Source: Apostichopus japonicus (taxonomy: Eukaryota; Echinodermata; Holothuroidea; Aspidochirotida; Stichopodidae). Taken from it: a stretch of DNA of 64,000 bases. Under the pieces are notes generated by a model. That model worked only from the letters and a program-made list of their open reading frames with translations, ran no database searches and had not been told where the DNA came from. Shown here piece after piece: positions 58,401 to 64,000 of this stretch; the stretch's first letter is position 1; each line of letters opens with the position of its first letter. Where the stretch lies: assembly GCF_037975245.1 (NCBI RefSeq), contig NC_092566.1, positions 16,837,001-16,901,000 on the forward strand, in the 5' to 3' direction. Made by a program: the position numbers and the translations under genes.

Positions 58401-60560
58401 TCCAAATATTTGAAATTGCCCAAGTACTCTATAGTGATGCATTTGTGGTGTTGCTTGATTAAAAAATAAATACTGAATAATGATTTTGTGTTTCCTGCAG
58501 GATCTTCCTTGGAATCAACCCGGACTGTGGGACTAAGAGACAAAAGATGAAAGGAAAGAAATCTGCTGTCAACCCAGTAGTGCTTAAACTTGCAGGCGAG
58601 ATGAGTAACTTTGAAAATGACTGGGCATTGTAGGTCCCAGAATGGGATACATCCATCATGGTTACAGAACACTCTCAAAACTTTTTTTTGCTGGATCAAG
58701 TTTGTATTTAAAGTTATAACACCTCTCTTTTTCAGTACTTATAGAGGTGGTTTGTCTCAGATATTAGGGTAAATAGCCACACATTGTGTGCTACACAGAT
58801 TTTGATTGCTTGTTTTATTTATTTAGTTTGTTATTTACTTTTCATTTTTGTCCTGTTTCCATAAAGCTTGTAATTGTTTTGAAAAGTTTAAGTAAGTAAT
58901 GGTGTGCTATTGCATACATGTGATTTTACCTAGCTGGTTACTTGAATAGACAAGTTTTTTTTCCAATTCTATAACTCCTAAAGTGATTCATGTGAAATCA
59001 GTATTGCTTCTAGGAAAGATGTTAGATCATGAATCTGTTATTTAAGCAGATGTATGTGGTTTTCTGTTCTGGATATACACAATACTGTTACAAATACAAA
59101 TTTGCACTAAAATATTTCAGAAAGTTCTAGTTGAAGAAAATTTTGGCAGCTATGACATGTGTTTCTGATATCAAGACATTTCTGAAAGGTGAAATCTGGT
59201 TATGGGGCTACAGTATGATTTCATTTTTATGGAGATCACAGACCAAAAATAATTTGGCTAGCCTATCTTTTGATTTGAGAAATTCCTTGTCCATGTTAAA
59301 AATGCTAAATTTTAGCATAATTGATTTTATGTAATGTTTTTTTGATAAGTTGCTGTTAAAGCAAAGTTAGTATGGGGCAGTCCTTGGTTTCTGATGTCTT
59401 TGCTATTTCACAGCAGCATTCTCAGGCTGGCATACAAAGTATGTAAAAAAAAAACTATATTAAGGTGTTAAATCAAGTACAATATCTTTTATGAAATTCA
59501 TTTCACCGTTCACACTGCCTACAAATTGACTTGCTTTGACATATATCTGTTCATTTACAGGAGGTATTTGCGATGGCATTGTAAGTGTCAGTACAATACC
59601 GTGTTTCAGGATGTTTTCATTGTTATTTCTATGTTCCTTTCAGTTAATAAAGGATATATGAAACATTTACTCACAGTCCACATGTTTTTTTTTAATAGTA
59701 CATGTCTGCTAGTTCAAGTCACAGCTAGTAAATGAACTTCACGAAACGTTTTTATACAGTCTATGTTATTTTACAGTATAGTACCGTCCGCCAAAGTAAC
59801 AGTATAGTACCGTTTTTTTACAGATTTTTTTCAGTAAATATACGATGGGAAACGTTTTTTCACGGTCCGTGTTATTTTACGGTGGACTACCTTCCGCCAA
59901 ACTGACAGTAAAATGCCGTTATTTTGCAGATTTATTTCAGTAAATATATGATGCGAACCTTTTTTTCACGGTCCCTGTTATTTTACGGTGGACTACCTTC
60001 CGCCAAACTGACAGTAAAGTACCGTTTTTTTACAGATTTATTTCGGTAAATATACGATGGGAAACGTTTCCCCACGGTCCGTGTTATTTCACAGTGCCGT
60101 TTTTTTACAGAAGTGAGATGCTGTAAATACATGACGGGAAACGTCGTTTCACAGTCAATGTTATTTTACGGTAAACTACTGGCGTCCAAGACTGCCAGTA
60201 AGTTACCGTTTTTTTACAGATTTATTTTTTACAGTGTACGTACTACTGTACCTGTTGGTTAAAACGAACTTCAAAGTTCAAACAGTCGGAACATTCAAAA
60301 TTGACAACGGCATAAAATGTAACAAGGAACAATCAATGAAATTAAGAGCATAAGAAATTAGTTTAAGTCCTGGATCAAACATTTAAAGGTATTTAAGGAG
60401 TCGGCATTCTTTCACTCCTTTCGGACTACTCCTTAGTAGCAACATATGAAAATGTTTTCTGATGATACTGGGTATTACCACCCTCTAAGAATAGATTATT
60501 TCGTGTGGTATACCTAAGAGAGTGGTTATGTATATTGTTCGCGTGATGGAACATGTCCAC

Positions 60561-60592
<32 letters not shown>

Positions 60593-60644
60593 CCACATAT
60601 ATATATATATATACCATATATATACGATTTCAATTATATACTTT

Positions 60645-60720
<76 letters not shown>

Positions 60721-61160
60721 AATGCAATGGAGGTAAACGACAAAGGCAAATGAATATATATAAACGAAAATCGTAATGAGTTGGAAAATCAAGAACAGTG
60801 AAAAAACTTTCAGCCTCCACCGGGATTCGAACCACGGGCCTTCCGCTCTGTACGCGGACACCCTAACCACTAGGCTATGGACGCTGATTGTATGTCCAGA
60901 GGTTCGAAACCGGTAAGGAAGGTCGTAATTCCACTGTAGGCGTTTGTCACCTGTATCGAACAATACTAGTTATGTTTTTGGTGACATATTTTGCCTTACT
61001 CTAGAGATCAAAAGTATCTTTTTCGAGATCCGGCTTTAGGAATCACAAATGATTTCGAGTTGGTTAGCATCATGTTTGATCGGAAGGCCCTTGGTTCGAA
61101 TCCCGGTGGAGGCTGAAAGTTTTTTCACTGCTCTTGATTTTCCAACTCATTACGATTTTC

Positions 61161-61256
<96 letters not shown>

Positions 61257-61953
61257 TATGATAATGATATAAAATAATGAAGTTCGATTAACAAAGGAAC
61301 ATATATACTAACGTTTTCGTTGCGGTTCTAAAAGATTATTGCAGTAGCAAACAATGTAATAAATATATTGACTAGAAATATATTGAATATTCCATTCTGA
61401 TATACTTATAGGTAATTTGTTGTTGATTTATCATCGAAACTGATACTGCTGGAAGTAAGTTTTGCTGTCAATGTTCTCTGTATATAAATGCAACATTTTA
61501 TGTAGAAATATGAAAAATTTCCCTCTGCGATAAACGATTTAAATATGATAGAAAATAATAAGAAAGAAACAAAGACATTTGCCATTGACGTGTTTCGAAG
61601 ACATCTTTCATTTTGCTGTTGCAAGATGCATTTACCAAAATATTACCAAAGTTTGAAAATTAATATCTGTGCGATATAAAGTGCTATGGGGATGTGCAGG
61701 AAATCCCTTTTAACATGTTATAGACATTAACAAAAAATAATACGAACGGGAAGACTAAATAATTCGATTCTCCATAAATTTTTAGAAAGAAACTTATGCA
61801 AGACGCTCTTTTTCATACAGGTCGCCTTCTGGTTCACGAATGGGGCCACTTCCGCTGGGGACTGTTCAACGAGTACCCAGATGAACAAGCCGATCAACAA
61901 TTTTACAGTGAATTCTTTTATTCTTCAATACGAGAGGAGTATCAAGCAACAAG
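38229..61953 (+). CDS. CLCA-type protein CLCA-B, exons 1-3 (continues beyond right edge)
   Basis: Exons 38229-38453 (ATG at 38229, alternative ATG at 38235), 43965-44274 and 61821-61953. Exons 2 and 3 equal CLCA-A in length (310 and 133 nt) and phase. Residues 1-45 hold a hydrophobic signal sequence, followed by [20 protein letters not shown] (CLCA N-terminal start), [31 protein letters not shown] and the zincin motif HEWGH (184-188) with WGLFNEY. The metal-ligand substitution to Asn (195) is shared with CLCA-A. No exon 4 is visible in 61954-64000; the VWA domain must lie beyond the window. Intron 1 (5.5 kb) holds a TA microsatellite and a foldback element. Intron 2 (17.5 kb) is mostly transposons. 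Same family role as CLCA-A; arose by tandem duplication. Confidence 0.9.
40331..40508. repeat. TA-rich microsatellite
   Basis: CATA then TA repeat with interruptions, in intron 1 of CLCA-B. No SINE head next to it. Confidence 0.92.
43020..43216. mobile_element. Foldback (MITE-like) element, 197 bp
   Basis: Terminal inverted repeats of about 33 bp begin ATGGAACGCGAAAA and end in CTTATTTCG. They are flanked by ATACGTGT (43012-43019) and ATACGTGG (43217-43224), an 8-bp duplication with one change. The interior has four 'gtctaaact' repeats. Family unknown; hAT-like by duplication length. In intron 1 of CLCA-B. Confidence 0.78.
44888..45768. mobile_element. Nonautonomous hAT-type element, 881 bp
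   Basis: Inverted ends CATGGGCGTCAACAGG and (complement of right) CATGGGCGTCAGCAGG differ at one base. They are flanked by an exact 8-bp duplication, CCTATTTG, at 44880-44887 and 45769-45776. The right half holds the module 'ctacgcgccaaccaatggtg' shared with four other repeats here. No transposase. It sits 144 bp left of the CACTA-like element. Confidence 0.9.
46805..47040. repeat. hAT-like fragment inside the left arm of the large element
   Basis: Starts 'gtgcggactggccatacgga', resembles hAT ends of the CAGTGGCGGACTGG type, has 'ggtgggccagtgggc', and ends with a copy of the 'acgcgccaactcgagtggcg' module. Likely a nested insertion. Confidence 0.5.
47396..47560 (+). repeat. Second copy of the transposon's left end
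   Basis: CACTGTAAAAATCCGTCAC begins a stretch that parallels 45913-46080: 'gcggcgtgaaat' / 'gccgcgtgaaat', 'aaagtgctcagac' / 'tacagtgctcagac', then 'gtaaaataac' and 'attgtcatcc' / 'atcgtcatcc'. It is either an alternative inner terminus, a nested nonautonomous copy, or a duplicated left arm. Confidence 0.7.
47924..48025 (+). other. Upstream ORF overlapping the transposase start
   Basis: A 33-codon frame ([10 protein letters not shown]...) starts 85 nt before the transposase ATG and ends 17 nt inside it, in another frame. It could dampen transposase translation or be part of an unrecognised 5' exon. It contains a GC-AG-type donor-like CAG|GCAAGT. Confidence 0.3.
48009..50522 (+). CDS. CACTA/EnSpm (tnp2-like) transposase with N-terminal C2H2 zinc fingers
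   Basis: A single 837-codon open frame. Residues 5-25 (C-x2-C-x12-H-x3-H) and 35-58 (C-x4-C-x12-H-x4-H) are clear C2H2 fingers; two more follow at about 84-150. An acidic linker (about 170-215) leads into the catalytic core. There [13 protein letters not shown] and [17 protein letters not shown] resemble the two tnp2 blocks with catalytic Asp residues, YYCRYC is the Cys pair, and [14 protein letters not shown] matches the later block with the third acidic residue. Expected role: nuclear cut-and-paste transposase, the fingers binding terminal DNA. The start is the first ATG before finger 1. The usual C-terminal segment is in another frame just downstream (50513-50785), so the gene may be inactive or recently broken. 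Family assignment is from motif layout, not a search. Confidence 0.82.
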   Translation: MKPVCDTCNLQCKNITHYVNHCRTHRHIRNARFTCCITGCIRTFYTYKALVSHIARNHTAASYDQGDGHDEGLGSYRNVGVGVKCMLEFCQHQSSDIKELISHLRGHIESGLKVDCPFENCKIQFGNKKSFSYHLSRHHRNYKVGDVASRYVVTVSQGPTDVVGEAIYPIGLHNEDNSDRNELDEQDSVETEQEQDLKSRTSSSHEGDTVVCGENPSENVKEFTQSVALFLLKLQSKYLIPNSTIQVIVEQMCFLNQLGNENTKKCIVTQLQTAGIGLGLADERSNELAQDIMTDVSELGCSLAPASDSQHFQSPECGKLRSGYMRKKYWKENFKYVSPESIYLGEPNGGKKEYCHYVPILETLKLMYEDKSVQNHIIPVDKERSGYSDIQDGKVFRQNTFYQRNPDALQVMLFQDGFEVVNPLGSSRNKHKMLGVYCTLGNIDARCRSQIDPIQLVLLCKEKTLKKIDSQRVFSRLITDLKHLEENGIVLKNGYVVKGTVVAIIGDNLGSHYIGGFCESFSSHYYCRYCLLSKIEIAQGLPYVEGVYRTRESYRRALQSLDDDGESVHHEGIKFDSLFNSLTYFHVASPGLPPCLGHDLFEGVVDYDMALFIQYFVAKKWFSYENLNRRLQLFPFKGRDSADMLTSAVKPQGERIGGQAVQNWYFLRFFPLVVYGLVRNIKDPVWQLLLQLKEIVEIIVSPTLQSSQVAFLKVLIEEYLEGRADLFPERKLRPKHHFLLHYYYLIFMFGPLIKVWTLRFESKHSFFKRCARYCQNFVNITSTLAERHQLLQAYSFHGRLFADDVKVAKGIPFHPELYAENIQKAVLAVQFTRKTCL
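50513..50785 (+). pseudogene. C-terminal part of the transposase, displaced frame
   Basis: Ninety codons from [10 protein letters not shown] to [20 protein letters not shown] resemble the C-terminal tail of this transposase type, ending at TAG. The frame differs from the 837-codon frame, and the usual linker of some tens of residues before the 'VVIKEDED' block seems short. A small deletion with a frame change is the simplest explanation; an unannotated intron is possible. No independent start codon is convincing: the frame stays open upstream without an ATG. Confidence 0.55.
50798..58633 (+). CDS. SAM-domain protein, SAMD3-like, inside the transposon (start exon not found)
   Basis: Six exons join in frame: 50798-51045, 53943-54044, 55282-56168, 56595-56661, 57481-57643, 58501-58633 (TAG). 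All have GT-AG borders; about 533 codons. Exon 1 encodes a Ser/Asp/Thr-rich stretch, then a SAM domain ([14 protein letters not shown] ... [20 protein letters not shown]), usually a protein- or RNA-binding or oligomerising module. Exon 2 is a Ser-rich linker. Exon 3 encodes the block [20 protein letters not shown] ... [20 protein letters not shown], typical as I recall of vertebrate SAMD3-like proteins. The C-terminus has [18 protein letters not shown] and ends FENDWAL. No ATG precedes the SAM domain in frame, so a 5' exon lies upstream, or the gene is spliced from the transposase transcript. The reading frame is intact. Its role in transposition or as cargo is unknown. Introns 1 and 2 carry tandem repeats. 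Confidence 0.82.
53040..53700 (+). repeat. Tandem repeats of about 137-145 bp, SAM-gene intron 1
   Basis: About five degenerate units, each containing 'ggtcaaattgtgaaaac', 'atctcaagaagggaagct' and 'tttttggtggaggtc'. Unit starts are spaced 137, 145 and 144 bp (53191, 53328, 53473, 53617). Confidence 0.85.
54240..54910 (+). repeat. Further copies of the same repeat, SAM-gene intron 2
   Basis: Diverged units ('aggtcatttgtggtcaacag', 'acaatatctcaagaaggga') resume after exon 2 of the SAM gene, so the array appears to surround the 102-nt exon. Confidence 0.75.
58634..59754. other. 3' flank of the SAM gene within the transposon
   Basis: AT-rich, no recognisable gene. Probably the 3' UTR and downstream spacer; the nearest clear AATAAA is far downstream at about 59645. 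Confidence 0.4.
59755..60236. repeat. 106-bp subterminal tandem repeats
   Basis: 'gttattttacggt' recurs at 59765, 59871, 59977, 60083 and 60160, spacing 106, 106, 106 and 77. Each unit contains 'accgtttttttacagattta' and 'gatgggaaacg'. The terminal TTACAGTG is a truncated last unit. Such arrays bind transposition proteins in CACTA elements. Confidence 0.92.
60563..60649. repeat. (TA)n microsatellite with ACCA interruptions
   Basis: TA tracts broken by 'accaca' and 'accata', adjoining the tail of the minus-strand SINE. Confidence 0.9.
60650..60886 (-). mobile_element. tRNA-derived SINE, copy 2
   Basis: On the minus strand: A box 'tagcctagtggttagggtg', anticodon stem TCCGC/GCGGA, B box GGTTCGAATCC, body 'gaaagttttttcactg...ccaactcattacgattttc', then a TA tail at 60650-60717. 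Best preserved of the three copies. Confidence 0.85.
61050..61258 (+). mobile_element. tRNA-derived SINE, copy 3
   Basis: 'gttggttagcatcatg', B box GGTTCGAATCC, the same body as copy 2 in the opposite orientation, and a TA tail at about 61160-61258. The head is degraded before the B box. With copy 2 it forms a head-to-head pair. Confidence 0.85.
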
Positions 61954-63427
61954 GTAAGTTTTGCACTTTCAAATAACGCAAAAGCACGATTTGCTGGAAG
62001 CAAATTTGTTTCAGCTGATAAAAGCCTGATTTTGATATCCGTTTTCGGTGGATTTTTGTTAGTATAACTCCATAGGGTTGTATATAAAAAGTTTGGCTAT
62101 AGTCAAGCTTTATTAGAGGTAATGAACTATTTCATATAAAGTAATAGTCAACTTTTAATTTATCATTTTTGAACTTTGAATGTGATTATTTGAAAACTTT
62201 GAATACAGTTGGCGACGAAATCTTGACAACCGAAAGCAATCATTAAAATCCAATTTATTGGTTCCGATGCTTTGCACTTTTAGCAAGTTTAAAAGTAAAC
62301 AATAAATTTGAATGAAGATAAAATATATATATAACAATATGGATGGTCTTCAAAGGAATATGCACAATTCCAACCATCCTTAGTGGTCTCTATGACATAA
62401 GTTGTAACTGTTATCAACAATTTCCCTAAAACAGCTAAAAAAATCTCTGTTCCATCCTTGCGAGATATCACATTTTAAATGTATTCTTTTCTTTCAACAC
62501 ATATAAGGCTGAAGACTTGATCAAGTCTAAACACGACATCCTCGAGCAGCATGTGTTTCAATTATCTATGTTCCTATCTATTTATTACTATATGTTTATT
62601 TTCTGTAATTGGGCTTGTGTTTTGCAAATACTGAAACTAAAACGTTGGACCTATTAACATGACCTTTAACGGTGGTTTCAGTGTTAAAACTGTCAAGAAC
62701 TTCTCTTGACAATATGACAAGAAAATTAGAGAGAAAGTGAGGGGGCGGGGGGGGGGGGGGTGGGCAGATCCGAGTAACATTAATGACGCCCGTACAGGCA
62801 TGCGCATATAAACATAAATGGCAGCTTCCGGACAAGACTGTTAAAACATGATTTCTCATAAATTAAATGATTGGCCTTTTTTGTATGGGGGGGGGGGGGG
62901 AAGTTCTATGCACAATGTATCATTGCCATATACAAGCCATATATATCATGGTAGGTGTTGTGTATATAAATCCGCGATGTTGAAATATTTCATAACATAT
63001 TTACTGTATAGGAATCACATTTGGCTGAAAGTCAAATTTCTATGGCACGTTTACCTTAACGACGCAGTTTGTTTTGCTATAAACATGTTAGCAAGTTACA
63101 CCCAAGATTATAGACTCTATCATAATTAACAAGGTTGGGGAGTCAACAACTGTATAAATTGTATGATACCAACAATGAAAGAAAGAAGTCAGAGATAACC
63201 GATATTGTAAAATCATCGGTAATAGACGTTATCTTTGAAGCACCCGCCTTCTAAGCAAATATGTCGACGTGTATAGTGTATAGATAACACAAAAGGGAAA
63301 ATAAGTGTGCATGATGATACTGGACAAAATGACGATAAGTGTGTGTAAATATAAGATTACTCAACAATCCACTGAAACCGTTTGACGTGGTGAACAACTG
63401 TACTTGAGTGATATATATATATATATA

Positions 63428-63519
<92 letters not shown>

Positions 63520-63580
63520 TAGATATATAGATATAGACAGACATATAGATATATAGATATAACTAATAATCATAATAATA

Positions 63581-63652
<72 letters not shown>

Positions 63653-64000
63653 CTGAATCAATAGATAGATGGATGGATGAATGAATAAATGAAAAAAATA
63701 AACACAGAGATACAGAAAAATTATAAATCTATTTTTATCTAACTATTTTGAATAACAGCCGTTCTTTCTCATTTTCCACAATACAGAAAGTGGTTTTGCA
63801 TGCAACAGGTTCTCAGATTTGATTTACTTAATGCCTTGTTATTGACATCTACATTTTGTTTGATATTGTAGGTTATCATGTCAAACCTATAATTTACGGG
63901 TATTTCTACCCTATTGGTGACAATATTCCTGAAGATAAAGGCATTATGAAAACATTAAATTCTAGTTTTGTAACCCTTTATCCGTTGTTTATAAGATATG
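61954..64000. other. CLCA-B intron 3 (5' part)
   Basis: AT-rich, with poly-G runs at about 62746-62763 and 62887-62900. No exon homologous to CLCA-A exon 4 is present. Confidence 0.6.
63409..63651. repeat. Two (TA)n microsatellites
   Basis: TA tracts at 63409-63513 and 63583-63651 are separated by 'agatatag'-rich sequence. No SINE head recognised beside them. Confidence 0.93.

Larger units (their letters stand above)
45913..60236 (+). mobile_element. CACTA/EnSpm-like DNA transposon, 14.3 kb, carrying transposase and SAM-domain genes
   Basis: The left end CACTGTAAGAAAT and the complement of the right end CACTGTAAAAAAT differ at one base and are followed by TGTAAAA-rich subterminal DNA. TA flanks both sides (45911-45912 and 60237-60238). 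A CACTG/CACTA terminus and a 2-3 bp duplication are typical of CMC/EnSpm elements, and the internal gene encodes a tnp2-like transposase with zinc fingers, which supports the class independently. Contents in order: left subterminal DNA with a second copy of the left end at 47396, transposase gene (48009-50785), SAM-domain gene (50798-58633), 106-bp tandem repeats (59755-60236). It lies in intron 2 of CLCA-B in the sense orientation. A TA duplication is short and could occur by chance, so the ends rest mainly on the inverted repeats. Confidence 0.8.

Noticed and set aside
60811-60886. A tRNA gene with cloverleaf
   Set aside because: Head, body and TA tail recur at two other places, and the T-stem is mispaired; it is a SINE head.
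63874-64000. Exon after TATTGTAG at 63873, open to the window edge
   Set aside because: The open frame has the wrong phase to follow CLCA-B exon 3 and does not resemble CLCA-A exon 4.

Overview
The window looks like nuclear DNA of a marine invertebrate deuterostome, most likely an echinoderm. The grounds are small exons with GT-AG introns of 0.2-18 kb, a sigma-class glutathione S-transferase (GST) cluster next to CLCA-type genes, AT-rich sequence full of TA microsatellites and poly-C/G runs, and a '...ggtcaaattgtgaaaac...' repeat that I associate with echinoderms and hemichordates. The taxon is an inference. Exon boundaries were read by eye from splice consensus, conserved phase and paralogue comparison.

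Layout. (1) 1-13.4 kb: three sigma-class GST genes. GST-1 (minus, partial, runs off the left edge) is head-to-head with GST-2 (plus, complete, 5 exons, 212 aa). GST-2 converges on GST-3 (minus, complete, 5 exons, 210 aa). (2) 13.4-18.6 kb: intergenic sequence with decayed hAT-like repeats. (3) 18.6-33.2 kb: CLCA-A, a complete 15-exon gene for a 1031-aa CLCA-type protein: signal peptide, HEWGH metalloprotease motif, Cys-rich segment, VWA domain with a DTSGS metal site, C-terminal fibronectin-like region and membrane anchor. (4) 33.2-38.2 kb: intergenic, with a very long CCAT microsatellite. (5) 38.2 kb to the end: CLCA-B, a tandem paralogue of which only exons 1-3 are in the window.

Most striking region. 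Intron 2 of CLCA-B is 17.5 kb, against 1.0 kb in CLCA-A. Nearly all of the excess is mobile DNA: an 881-bp hAT-type element with an exact 8-bp target duplication, then a 14.3-kb CACTA/EnSpm-like element (45913-60236) bounded by CACTGTAA.../...TTACAGTG and TA. That element carries (i) an intronless gene of at least 837 codons with N-terminal C2H2 fingers and a tnp2/EnSpm-type transposase core, whose C-terminal part lies in another frame, and (ii) a multi-exon gene on the same strand with an open reading frame through six exons, beginning with a SAM domain and resembling vertebrate SAMD3-like proteins. Its right end is built of 106-bp tandem repeats. The pair recalls plant En/Spm, which encodes a transposase and a second protein that binds the subterminal repeats. 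Whether the SAM gene plays that second role, or is captured cargo, is the main open question.

Other mobile DNA: hAT-type nonautonomous elements with readable target duplications (one sits 12 bp from a GST-2 splice donor), a TTAA-flanked inverted-repeat element, a 197-bp foldback element, a tRNA-derived SINE family whose tails are TA microsatellites, and small perfect palindromes.
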